From NCBI GenBank assembly GCA_018673955.1, contig JABHBJ010000076.1, positions 1-64,000 of the forward strand: a stretch of 64,000 nt of DNA, read 5' to 3'. Both the position numbers and the translations under genes were made by a program. Shown here piece after piece: positions 37,801 through 45,564 of this stretch (position 1 is its first letter; every line of letters starts with the position of its first letter). The stretch is from Chloroflexota bacterium. Lineage in GTDB: Bacteria; Chloroflexota; Dehalococcoidia; Lucifugimonadales; Lucifugimonadaceae. The notes under the pieces were generated by a model. It was not told the origin of the DNA, made no database searches, and was given only the letters and a program-made list of their open reading frames with translations.

Positions 37801-38307
37801 AAAGAGGGAATTACTCTTTTGGTCAACTCGCTCGAAACGATCGGTGATATGTACGGAATCTACGGATTCTCCGGCTACGGTCGGGAGAATGTAGAGTTCT
37901 ACACGATCAAGGATATTGACGAGAAATTCTCTGACATGGTTCCTCGACGTATCGACAGAATCGCACCGCTTCACGCAACTCGAATGGGTCCTGCGATTCG
38001 TCACACAGCCGCTAAGCTCAATGAGGTCGAGGCACGTTCGAAATTCCTGTTCCTCATCTCAGACGGGCGACCACAGGACCGCGGTTACTCTCGTGAAGGC
38101 GTCGAAAAAGAATACGCGGTGCACGACACCCGTCAGTCGCTTATTGAAGCCCGTAATATGGGTATTACGCCGTTCTGTCTGACCGTCGATAAGGCTGGAC
38201 ACGATTACATGAAGACGATGATGGAAGACTTTAGCTATGAAGTTCTGCCGGATATCAGCCTTCTTCCGAAACGCCTGCCGCAGCTTTATCGCAACCTGAC
38301 AACGTAA
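34873..38307 (+). CDS. Large VWA-domain protein (CbbO/NorD-like)
   Basis: 1144 residues, larger than usual CbbO/NorD proteins. Residues about 1-460 form a helical repeat region rich in TPR/HEAT-like segments. About 630-790 are very acidic, with Glu/Asp/Gln runs (EDEDDVVDPEE, GEGEPEEGE). The C-terminal VWA domain starts near 920 with an intact metal site, DLSAS, and ISDGRPQD. It most likely forms the client-binding partner of the ATPase at 33370. TTG 34873 is the start, 28 bases after the Nudix stop. A strong hairpin overlaps its stop codon. The client enzyme is unknown. Confidence 0.85.
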   Translation: MTSSDDAKQNAIEMTRKELDQFPAPVLERYEIALEKLNGRLADETCQLWAQEGLEIASKTVRSWEAAAEFFDASVAVQRQLPSGQFLKWAKTGTSLCEDSPSLAVAYFKSSPKAMLRLRPRYIDDWANVCRALYRGTWKSSALACRLFEATPDLLETLSFEEFCHFGEFLEILSRRSYDQAGDALGAGIDLFPKITGDVDRFINLAQIVAEKSWRETAVLFDSATASLVELGAPHRAPLISLARRLVITGVSDAAGVLRDGANTVNRIPTDNRDRLLEMTDGIAAVSAPAAPEFLKIVPEILERVTFDQMGQWQTEGLRTARESDEAAVTYFKLQSPASQEILDSLSSSIELSRVRDVIQMYCLALTGRTIDVQAAAALAEKNIGWFQGELPTTEGTTIYMPSVINRYTTKDENFGFFKVISTHQIGHIEFGSFAFDFNIESTLFDDLRPRLPGASELRAAKAADEAEKKAALTPPQVVVFGHEPPSEPTPEAAEPVAVAPREFLTDMSRFFDLFQERRLALDAFTVLESSRIDGYVEELYPGVMTMYDMVRTASLEARPDVTDLPAREALVEFMIRVSLGQVDEMLVPSEHLDVARKLRKLIRQVTSAEAIVEDAAEAAIRAYSILIDVKNEEVDDDDFEQLEPEDEDDETAEDEDDVVDPEEVIQQFMGQASPDGEGEGEPEEGESSEQDLEGEGEEDYSSPQEVDYRGEFKPELSQLLSQMQMMENGEMSESGEMEPITQEQLEEMMKNAPEMDMEQTEGEEGGDQEVSEMIENLMKELQKRDPENQQFQPGPSQHVDEDGGPLTATEPETFTYPEWDFRANEYKPNWCMVHEKIMADGEPNFFRETLADNSGLVAQIRRQFELVIPEMYRKQKRLEDGEEYDLDSVLEALIDLKIGVSPEEKLYWRRNKNERSVAVAFLLDLSASTAEAIDDAKKPSDDWGAPDDPVEYMVWLRSRRSEGLRRTYKRIVDVEKEGITLLVNSLETIGDMYGIYGFSGYGRENVEFYTIKDIDEKFSDMVPRRIDRIAPLHATRMGPAIRHTAAKLNEVEARSKFLFLISDGRPQDRGYSREGVEKEYAVHDTRQSLIEARNMGITPFCLTVDKAGHDYMKTMMEDFSYEVLPDISLLPKRLPQLYRNLTT

Positions 38308-38353
38308 TTCCCTCTCATCACCCTCTCTGAGGGCGGGAGGGCGAATTACGTTG
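38300..38353. terminator. Compound hairpin at the end of the VWA gene
   Basis: Outer arms CAACGTAATTC (38300-38310) and GAATTACGTTG (38343-38353) are perfectly complementary and enclose further CCCTC/GAGGG pairing. The left arm overlaps the TAA at 38305. It lies between convergent genes and probably terminates both. The C/T- and G/A-rich core resembles 2599-2623. Confidence 0.6.
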
Positions 38354-38489
38354 GGACTTCATGCGTTGGCTTCGGGCGTAACGATGCATTTTGGCTACGG
38401 AGTACGCACAGCGTTCGATTTTCGGCTGATTACGCGTCCGAGTTTCTGGCGTAATCGTTAGGAACGAGCTGGTGAAGTGATCGGGTGTC

Positions 38490-39503
38490 TTAGCCGTTAT
38501 CAGCTAGAACATCGCCGAAAAACAGTTCGAGAACTCGATCTGCCCAGTCTGAATCGATCAAAATAACGTCCGAGGTTTCGTTTGCCACGGCAAAACGGCT
38601 TACGCCATCATCAGTGATGTCGCCGATCGTCATGGTCAGGCGCCGAACTTCAATAACGTTGGTTTCATCGTTTCGATTTTCAATTCGAACAGCGATGTAC
38701 GGCGCTTCAAGAATCGTACCGTAAGGGGCGTAATCAACATCGTTTTGGAGATTTAGTGCTACGGCCCCGCTAATCTGTGGGTTGCCGAAGTGCTCTATTT
38801 CAGCCATGAGGGCGTCGCCGTCAGCCAACTCAGACCCAATGCATGGATCAGTCGTTAACGGGATGTCGCATATCGTCCAGGTATCGGTATCACGCTCGTA
38901 ACCGTACGCACGGATTACTTCGTTATTGTCGAACAGGATTACTTCACGAGGATCGCCGGTTAGAGAGTATATCCACTCTGGGTATGGAGGTTCATCAACC
39001 AAACGCTCAAGAACCCGTCCCCAAGTCGAATCGACAAGAACAAGCTGAGGGAAACCTTCTACCCGAGCGTAGTTGTTCTCGCCATCTGGGGTGTTGTTAC
39101 CTAGAACCAGTTTCACAACGGTACCGTCACGCAGAGTGACAGCGAACTCGGCAGACGGATCATCTAATCCATAAAGCGTTATATCGTCGATCGATTGAGA
39201 CAAAACTCGCTGAGTTCGCGGTCCACCGAGAAGTTGGGTAATACCACCCCAACGAAAGAGATCAGCAGGAACATTATCGAGGTCGTCGAAGTACCACCTA
39301 TTTAGGTCTTCACGAAGCGACCAACTGGATACTTTTTCACCAGTGTCGATACTGATGTTTCTAAGATCATCAGGTGAAAGTGTGTAGAAGAACGGTGGGA
39401 CTGGCTCTTTAGCCTCCACGGGCGGGTTCGTAATGACCCATGTGACACCTATTGAAACGTAAGAGAGGATAGTTATTAGGACGAGCAGAAAACGCAGGTT
39501 CAT
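38490..39503 (-). CDS. DUF4340 domain protein, last gene of Gld-like ABC operon
   Basis: 337 residues from ATG 39503 (the frame opens 12 codons earlier). One N-terminal membrane helix (LRFLLVLITILSYVSIGVTWVI) is followed by a DUF4340-type extracytoplasmic region (FYTLSPDDLRNISI..W, then GLDDPSAEFAVTLRDGTVVKL-like strands). DUF4340 proteins are commonly found beside GldG-like ABC auxiliary proteins, as here. The gene starts four bases after the GldG-like stop. The function is not known. Confidence 0.8.
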   Translation of the reverse strand: MNLRFLLVLITILSYVSIGVTWVITNPPVEAKEPVPPFFYTLSPDDLRNISIDTGEKVSSWSLREDLNRWYFDDLDNVPADLFRWGGITQLLGGPRTQRVLSQSIDDITLYGLDDPSAEFAVTLRDGTVVKLVLGNNTPDGENNYARVEGFPQLVLVDSTWGRVLERLVDEPPYPEWIYSLTGDPREVILFDNNEVIRAYGYERDTDTWTICDIPLTTDPCIGSELADGDALMAEIEHFGNPQISGAVALNLQNDVDYAPYGTILEAPYIAVRIENRNDETNVIEVRRLTMTIGDITDDGVSRFAVANETSDVILIDSDWADRVLELFFGDVLADNG

Positions 39504-39507
39504 ATTT

Positions 39508-41265
39508 TTAGCGCCTTCTCCACCATGTCCAGAACCCAAATAGACTGATCAAAGATGGCATGAGAAGCCATCCAGACCAACGAACGAAATCACGTTCATT
39601 CTTGGTTAGGAACAACTGCCTGTTCGCATCAGTCTTCGCTCGAATCGAAATTAGCTCGTAGTCTTTGGCAAGATAGTTGACTGAATTGACGAACAGATCG
39701 GAGTTATTCGCAGAACCAAAGTAGTTGTTGGTAGCGAAGTCAGTATCCCCAATTACGATCATATTCAGTGTGACGAGCTGCTCTCCGTCTGAATAAACAC
39801 CACCAGCAACTTCACCAACCGCCTCAACGACAACCGCAAGTGGCAGCGGGCCGGCAATTTCAGTGTCGATATCGAATGCGAGAGTGTCTGGATCCGTTTC
39901 CGACCAACTGCTGAGAGTGGTGGAAGCCAGTATTCCCTGCTTCACAAGAGGGGTTACTTCATCGACAAGAGGAATTGATCCTGGGTCGATAGCCCAACCG
40001 AAGTGGGTTGTTCCAGGCATGTAAAGAACTTCAAATCCTATAGTCACTGGGTGCGCTGGAATCTGACCATTGCTCTTCTTGACTTGGATGAATGTGGGGC
40101 TTGGAGCGACGAAGCTTGCCGTATCAGCAGCTTCACCATCACCAATTGCCACAGCGTAGCGAGACAGGAACTGTTTGAAGCTTTCCGGAGTTACGTCAGG
40201 CTCAAACAAAAATAGGATGCTACCGCCGAGCCGCGCATAGTTTAGTAGCGCCTGCTGGTCGATCGGAAGTAAGTCTTGTATCGGGTTTGCGAAAACTATT
40301 GCGGCAGGAATTTCCTGGGGATTGCGCGATGACATCCGAGTGCCGAGTTCCTGGAGAGTCTCGTTCAAGACAACGTAGTTTTCACGGTTTAACGCACGAG
40401 CTGCGAGCCCGATAGCTGTCGTGGTGGATACATCGGTTAGGTCACGCTCTGAGTGACCGGTGATGAAAATAACTTTCTTTTGGGCTATCTGGTTGATTAC
40501 CAGTAGTCCAGTTACAACCTGTTGCTCGGTAAATACGTTAGGGCCTTCCGATGGGTTGGTACCTACGATAACTTGGGTTCGACGACTCTCAACCCCTTCG
40601 ATGGCTAGAGCCGGGAACTGAGTCACGCCTAGGGCAGTGGCAACGTTCGGATTTAATTCTGGGTCTACTCGTACATAGGTAAGTTCGAAGTCGCCAGATC
40701 GACGACGGAACTCCCTGAGCATGTCGTCGGTGTTTCGCCATGCAGCTGCTTCAACCGCTGTGTCGGTCGTGAAAAACGCAGTGATTTTTACAGGTTCTTT
40801 CAAGTTTTCGAGCGTGTTGATTACTTGCTCTTCGAGCAAGAACTGTTTGGTAGCTGTCGTGTCGATACGCAACCACCCTTCGGGGTTCGGTCGATCAGTT
40901 GCCCAGAGAAGAGTGAAGTTAAGCACCACAGCGATGGCTAAGAAGACGATGAAAACGATTGCCGTGTTGAGTCCGTACCGGCCACGACGGCCGAATACTG
41001 CCTGACGAACCGTTGCGAGCGAGATAATCGCGTCGATGATGAGAAGGATCAAACCTATCCCGGCAACGATGAACGCTGGGCCTTCAAGACCGCGTAGGAA
41101 CACCCAAATGAGTACTCCGAAAACGACGGCACCGACACCGACGAGCGCGAGCGCCTGCCTGATCGATTTCGTGTTGTTTTTCAGACTCTGTAGAATCGGA
41201 GTCTTTTCACGAAGAGAATCGGAGGTTGGCCGACTTTCGGGGTTGTTCTGCTGATCTGTGGACAT
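39508..41265 (-). CDS. GldG-like ABC auxiliary protein
   Basis: 585 residues. Two or three membrane helices at the N-terminus (about 35-115) precede an extracytoplasmic region with an early Trp-Leu-Arg-Ile-Asp-Thr/Thr-Lys-Gln-Phe block, as in ABC_transp_aux/GldG proteins. FFTTDTAVEAAAW and RVDPELNPNVA follow. A final membrane helix near the C-terminus ends in WWRRR. It lies between the ABC permease and the DUF4340 gene. In Flavobacterium GldG serves gliding; in most bacteria the role of this set is unknown. Confidence 0.82.
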   Translation of the reverse strand: MSTDQQNNPESRPTSDSLREKTPILQSLKNNTKSIRQALALVGVGAVVFGVLIWVFLRGLEGPAFIVAGIGLILLIIDAIISLATVRQAVFGRRGRYGLNTAIVFIVFLAIAVVLNFTLLWATDRPNPEGWLRIDTTATKQFLLEEQVINTLENLKEPVKITAFFTTDTAVEAAAWRNTDDMLREFRRRSGDFELTYVRVDPELNPNVATALGVTQFPALAIEGVESRRTQVIVGTNPSEGPNVFTEQQVVTGLLVINQIAQKKVIFITGHSERDLTDVSTTTAIGLAARALNRENYVVLNETLQELGTRMSSRNPQEIPAAIVFANPIQDLLPIDQQALLNYARLGGSILFLFEPDVTPESFKQFLSRYAVAIGDGEAADTASFVAPSPTFIQVKKSNGQIPAHPVTIGFEVLYMPGTTHFGWAIDPGSIPLVDEVTPLVKQGILASTTLSSWSETDPDTLAFDIDTEIAGPLPLAVVVEAVGEVAGGVYSDGEQLVTLNMIVIGDTDFATNNYFGSANNSDLFVNSVNYLAKDYELISIRAKTDANRQLFLTKNERDFVRWSGWLLMPSLISLFGFWTWWRRR

Positions 41266-41280
41266 CTGCTGAATACTGGC

Positions 41281-42042
41281 CTAGCGCCATCGCCTTGCTT
41301 CCAACACAAGAACTGTGAGGAGCAAGAACACTGCTGTTATTGATAAGTAGTAGGCAATATCCGTTACCGAGATAATGCCTCGTGCGAAATCTGCGAAGTG
41401 ACCACCCTCGGCCACTCCAAAGCTATCAAGATCGAAAACCGAGAACGAAGCACCTAGTTGGAATGCATCCATAACCTGAGCTGCGGTCCCCGAAAGTCTT
41501 GCGCTTACGAAATCGATAATCGTCAGCGTCGTGAGAATTCCAGATCCAACGACGAGCCCCACGATCTGGTTACTACTAAGCGCTGAGGCGAACAGTCCAA
41601 CCGCAAGAGTTGCCGATGCGTACAAGGTAAGCCCGACTAATCCGGTGAGTAACGGGCCGATGTCTGGATCGCCGTAGACGAACAGCACAAGCACGAAGTA
41701 GAGCGAAAGCCCGACCATAACCATTGTAGTAACTAAAGCTGCGATGAACTTTCCGAAAACAATTTCAAATTCACGCAGGGGTGAAGTCAACAACAATTCA
41801 AGCGTTCCCAATTTTTGCTCTTCAGCAAGGAGACGCATCGTGAGGGCTGGTGACATGAAAATCATGAAGAAAATCGCACCGGCCAAGTAACCACGAATGC
41901 TTGCTTCAGCGAACGCATCGGAGACCGATGCGACGAAGAAAAAGCCTGTTATAGCAAGGAACGCCGCCGAAACCACGTAGGCCATCGGTGAGGCAAAGTA
42001 TGTGCGAATCTCTTTGATCGCTATGACGGATATGAAACGCAA
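41281..42042 (-). CDS. ABC-2 permease (GldF-like)
   Basis: Integral membrane protein of 253 residues with about six helices. The start IAIKEIRTYFASPMAYVVSAAFLAITGFFF and the loop LRLLAEEQKLGTLELLLTSPL are typical of GldF-type ABC-2 permeases. It starts 3 bases after the ATPase stop and ends 16 bases before the GldG-like gene, so all four genes form one operon. Confidence 0.88.
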   Translation of the reverse strand: MRFISVIAIKEIRTYFASPMAYVVSAAFLAITGFFFVASVSDAFAEASIRGYLAGAIFFMIFMSPALTMRLLAEEQKLGTLELLLTSPLREFEIVFGKFIAALVTTMVMVGLSLYFVLVLFVYGDPDIGPLLTGLVGLTLYASATLAVGLFASALSSNQIVGLVVGSGILTTLTIIDFVSARLSGTAAQVMDAFQLGASFSVFDLDSFGVAEGGHFADFARGIISVTDIAYYLSITAVFLLLTVLVLEARRWR

Positions 42043-42045
42043 TTC

Positions 42046-43017
42046 CTACTCGCCTAAATTCTCTTCGGTTGTCAGTTCGAGGAAGATCTCTTCAAGTGTC
42101 ATCGGTAGAGGTGTCAAGTTAGCCAGCCCCCAGCCGTTGTTGATGATGGTCTTCGCAATAGTTTCGGTTGCCATAACATTAGGTCGGGCATCCACAATGA
42201 ACGGAAGAAAGTCTTCTCGTTCCGAACGTTGTAATACCGATGCTCGCTGGTCAGAGCGGGCGTCGACTACATCGGAAATATCTCGCATAGCGTTGATAAA
42301 CGCTGGTGCTTCTGCTCCCCTAACGCTGATTTCAATTCGTTCAGCGTGCTGGAGCTTCTCGGAAAGATCGTCTGGCTTGTCATCAGCAACGATACGACCA
42401 TCGTTGATCACAAGCACTCGCTTACATATAGCGCTGACTTCAGGGAGAATGTGGGAACTGAGAAGCATGGTGTGTTCTTCACCTAAGTTGCTAATCAATT
42501 CTCGAGTTTCGACAACCTGAATCGGGTCGATACCAATAGTTGGCTCATCCATTACAAGCACATCGGGCTCGTGAAGGATGGCCTGTGAAATACCCACACG
42601 CTGTCGATAACCCTTAGAAAGCCTACCCACAAGTGTGTTCCTGTATTCACCAAGTTTCACCATGTCGATGACCTTAGGCAAACGTTCTTTCACCCAAGAT
42701 TTGTTCATGCCACGGATTTCACCCATATAGGTGAGATAGTCCGTAACTGTCATATCTAGGTAGAGCGGAACGGTCTCTGGCAGGTAACCGATGTGCCGGC
42801 GAACGTCGAGAGAGTGGGATACGACGTCGTAGCCGCCAACGGTTACATCGCCCTGAGTCGGGGGCGTGTATCCCGTCACAACTCGCATGGTTGTCGTTTT
42901 ACCTGCGCCGTTCGGGCCGAGGAATCCGACGATTTCGCCCTTGAGCACTTCGAACGAGATGTCGATAACGGCCGGGTAGGGACCGTAACTTTTCGACATG
43001 TGCTCAATTTTGATCAA
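42046..43017 (-). CDS. ABC-2 ATP-binding protein (GldA-like)
   Basis: ATPase of 323 residues: Walker A GPNGAGKTT, signature LSKGYRQRVGISQAI (the KGYRQR form typical of GldA/CcmA-like ATPases), Walker B DVLVMDEPTIGIDP and switch His in LLSSHILPE. A C-terminal domain of about 90 residues follows. It is the first gene of the operon that runs to the DUF4340 protein. The substrate is unknown. Confidence 0.9.
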   Translation of the reverse strand: MIKIEHMSKSYGPYPAVIDISFEVLKGEIVGFLGPNGAGKTTTMRVVTGYTPPTQGDVTVGGYDVVSHSLDVRRHIGYLPETVPLYLDMTVTDYLTYMGEIRGMNKSWVKERLPKVIDMVKLGEYRNTLVGRLSKGYRQRVGISQAILHEPDVLVMDEPTIGIDPIQVVETRELISNLGEEHTMLLSSHILPEVSAICKRVLVINDGRIVADDKPDDLSEKLQHAERIEISVRGAEAPAFINAMRDISDVVDARSDQRASVLQRSEREDFLPFIVDARPNVMATETIAKTIINNGWGLANLTPLPMTLEEIFLELTTEENLGE

Positions 43018-43226
43018 CTACTCACTCCGGTTTTCGGTTGAATGATGGCGATTCCCACCACAACGGAACTATTCTGCCAAAATTAAATGCGCCGTGGGGC
43101 TCACGGCACGTGGATACGGCAGATTTATTCTCGCGTATTTCAAATCTCAAATATCTTATCCAAGCAAATTAGCAACGGCTACACGCTTTCGTTGCTTCAA
43201 GCGGTTTTTTAGCAAATACTTGCAGA

Positions 43227-44417
43227 ATGACATCTAGCGACGAACGAATAAATTATCTCGACCACGCTGCAACCACTCCGGTTCGACCTGAAGTGTTCGA
43301 AAAAATGCTTCCGTACTTTTCCCAGAAGTTCGGTAACCCTTCGAGTTTGTACTCGTTGGCAGGGGAAGCACGGTACGGAATCGACGAGGCGCGGGAGCAA
43401 TTAGCGTCGGTTTTGAGTTGCCGCTCTGGGGAAATAATTTTCACGGGCGGGGGGTCTGAATCAAATAATCTTGCAATTAAAGGATCCGCGGCAATGCGTT
43501 CACCTAACGGTGGGCACATTATCACCACCGCTGTTGAACATCACGCCGTCATTCACCCTATTGAGCAACTCGAAAAACTGGGATACGAGGCTACATATGT
43601 AGGAGTCGACAGCACGGGCAAGGTCGACCCGGTCGATTTTGCCCGTGCTGTCAGACCCGATACCTTCTTTGCCAGCGTGATGCTGGTGAACAATGAAGTA
43701 GGCACGATTCAGGACGTAGCGATGATAGCCCAGCGAACTCGAGAGGCATCAAAGTTGCTTGGCGGAGACGTGCTAATTCACACTGATGCGGTGCAAGCGG
43801 CTGGAAAGCTTTCGCTGAACGTGAACGATCTTGGAGTTGATCTACTCAGCCTATCGGCACACAAGATCTACGGCCCCAAAGGCGTAGGCGCTCTTTATGT
43901 GAGGCGAGGCGTGGAGCTAGAGCCGCTAATTGCCGGTGGTGGGCAGGAACGCCAGCGTAGGTCTGGTACCGAGAATGTCGCAAGTATCGTCGGGTTTGGT
44001 GAGGCCATAACGCTCGCTGAGTCTGAACGAATCGAATCTAGAAAGCGGATAAAACAACTCGCGACCAAGCTGGTCTCCGGCGTCGCCGAGCGAATTCCTT
44101 CTTCGACATTCAATGGCAGCAAGACAGATCGAGTTCCAGAAATATCGAACTTTTCTTTCACGGGTGTGGAAGGAGAACCAGTGCTGCTGGGATTGGACTT
44201 TAAAGGAATAGCGGCTTCGAGTGGTAGCGCCTGTAGCAGCGCATCGCTTGAACCGTCTCACGTGCTTCTCGCTATGGGAATCGACCCAGCGCTGGCGGTG
44301 GGCAGTGTTCGGATATCTTTTGGTAGAGATACAACCGAAACTGATGTTGATGACGTACTTCAAGCGCTGAAAGATGTTTTAGACCAACTAGCGACGTTTC
44401 CATCGGCGCAAAAATAG
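43227..44417 (+). CDS. Cysteine desulfurase (NifS/IscS family)
   Basis: PLP enzyme taking sulfur from cysteine for Fe-S clusters and thiolation. 396 residues: YLDHAATTPVRPEV, the PLP lysine around residue 213 in LSAHKIYGPKG, and catalytic Cys near 336 in SSGSACSSASLEPS, which marks the IscS/NifS group rather than SufS. Likely clients in this window are MnmA (tRNA thiolation), MoaD-MoaE, NadA and MiaB. It could also deliver selenium. It is a single gene. Confidence 0.93.
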   Translation: MTSSDERINYLDHAATTPVRPEVFEKMLPYFSQKFGNPSSLYSLAGEARYGIDEAREQLASVLSCRSGEIIFTGGGSESNNLAIKGSAAMRSPNGGHIITTAVEHHAVIHPIEQLEKLGYEATYVGVDSTGKVDPVDFARAVRPDTFFASVMLVNNEVGTIQDVAMIAQRTREASKLLGGDVLIHTDAVQAAGKLSLNVNDLGVDLLSLSAHKIYGPKGVGALYVRRGVELEPLIAGGGQERQRRSGTENVASIVGFGEAITLAESERIESRKRIKQLATKLVSGVAERIPSSTFNGSKTDRVPEISNFSFTGVEGEPVLLGLDFKGIAASSGSACSSASLEPSHVLLAMGIDPALAVGSVRISFGRDTTETDVDDVLQALKDVLDQLATFPSAQK

Positions 44418-44562
44418 ACGCGCAATATTTATCGAATATCGAGTTAAAATTCGCTCATTCGCTGAGTCTTGGCAATAATTAGTTCTGCAAACGTGAAAAT
44501 ACTGTGCGGTATCGACCGTACATCGTGTACTCTCGCTTGTCGGTTCGGGGTAGTCCCGGACA

Positions 44563-45513
44563 GTGGAGCAATGGATGACTGAAGAGAATCGAACTGAACA
44601 GGACGCTGCTGAGGAATCTCAGATGACTAATGAGGATACCGCTGTGTCAGAGGACGCAAAACCGGCCGTTGAATTGGCTAGTTTCGAATTTGGCGAGCAA
44701 GCAGTAAAAAGCTTTCCGATACATGTTTCCGGTGCACTCGAGTACGCTCGAGCTAACAAGTACGAGTACGGTCCGCGTCTACGTGACGCTGAGCTGACTT
44801 GGAACGTTGTTTCTGCCGAAAAAATGGCTGGCGACATGGTCAGGGTCCGACTCGAGTTCATCCCGACTTCCGGTTTCCGGGGTGATCCTGGATCGGAATA
44901 TATGGATATTGACGCGGGTGGAGCCGTTCTTGCCCGACGCCAACTCAGTGTGCCCAAAGAGAACAAACCGTTCATGCTTATGGGTATTACAGCATTCTCT
45001 GTCATTTTGGCAGTGGTACTCATCAGTATGCTCACGGTGTTCAAGACCGAAGGCGGAGACCCGCTCTACATCGCCGGTCGAACGCTCTGGATTAGAGCCG
45101 AAGAGCCGAAACAGCAGCAATTCATCACATACCAAGGTGCCGACACGAACGGGATAATCTACAACTGGGCGATGAAGCCTGAAGACGAGGCGAATAACGA
45201 GCTTGTTTACGTGAAAGTAACGCTGAACAATGAGACTTCCGGTGTGGTCAATCTGATCGTCGATGAAAGCTCGGCTTTATTATTGGACAGCAACAAAAGC
45301 GCGTATCAGCCGATCGATACGATTAGCCGGGCTTACTCAGCAGAGGCTGCGCCTAGATTCTTAGTGCCTGGGTTTATTCCCATTTGGGGCACGGTGAAAA
45401 TGAATGGTGGTGATCAGGTCACGGGAATGATGGTTTTCGAACTTCCAAGAGGCAGTTCGTTCTCAGAATTACGATGGACCGCTTCTGATTCTGTGACTAT
45501 TCGATACGACTAA
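44563..45513 (+). CDS. Hypothetical single-pass membrane protein
   Basis: 316 residues from GTG 44563 (ATG 44575 is another possible start). An acidic N-terminus is followed by a cytoplasmic domain of about 90 residues (RLRDAELTWNVVSAEKM..VRVRLEFIPTSGFRG). One membrane helix lies at about 140-162 (FMLMGITAFSVILAVVLISML). The outer domain of about 150 residues has strand-rich segments such as ELVYVKVTLNNETSGVVNLIVDESSALLLDSN, resembling DUF4352-type immunoglobulin-like domains. It lies 52 bases before mutS. Function is unknown. Confidence 0.7.
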   Translation: MEQWMTEENRTEQDAAEESQMTNEDTAVSEDAKPAVELASFEFGEQAVKSFPIHVSGALEYARANKYEYGPRLRDAELTWNVVSAEKMAGDMVRVRLEFIPTSGFRGDPGSEYMDIDAGGAVLARRQLSVPKENKPFMLMGITAFSVILAVVLISMLTVFKTEGGDPLYIAGRTLWIRAEEPKQQQFITYQGADTNGIIYNWAMKPEDEANNELVYVKVTLNNETSGVVNLIVDESSALLLDSNKSAYQPIDTISRAYSAEAAPRFLVPGFIPIWGTVKMNGGDQVTGMMVFELPRGSSFSELRWTASDSVTIRYD

Positions 45514-45564
45514 CCTATGTACAGTCGAAAATCTGCCTCGGATTCACGCTAGAATCGGGACACG

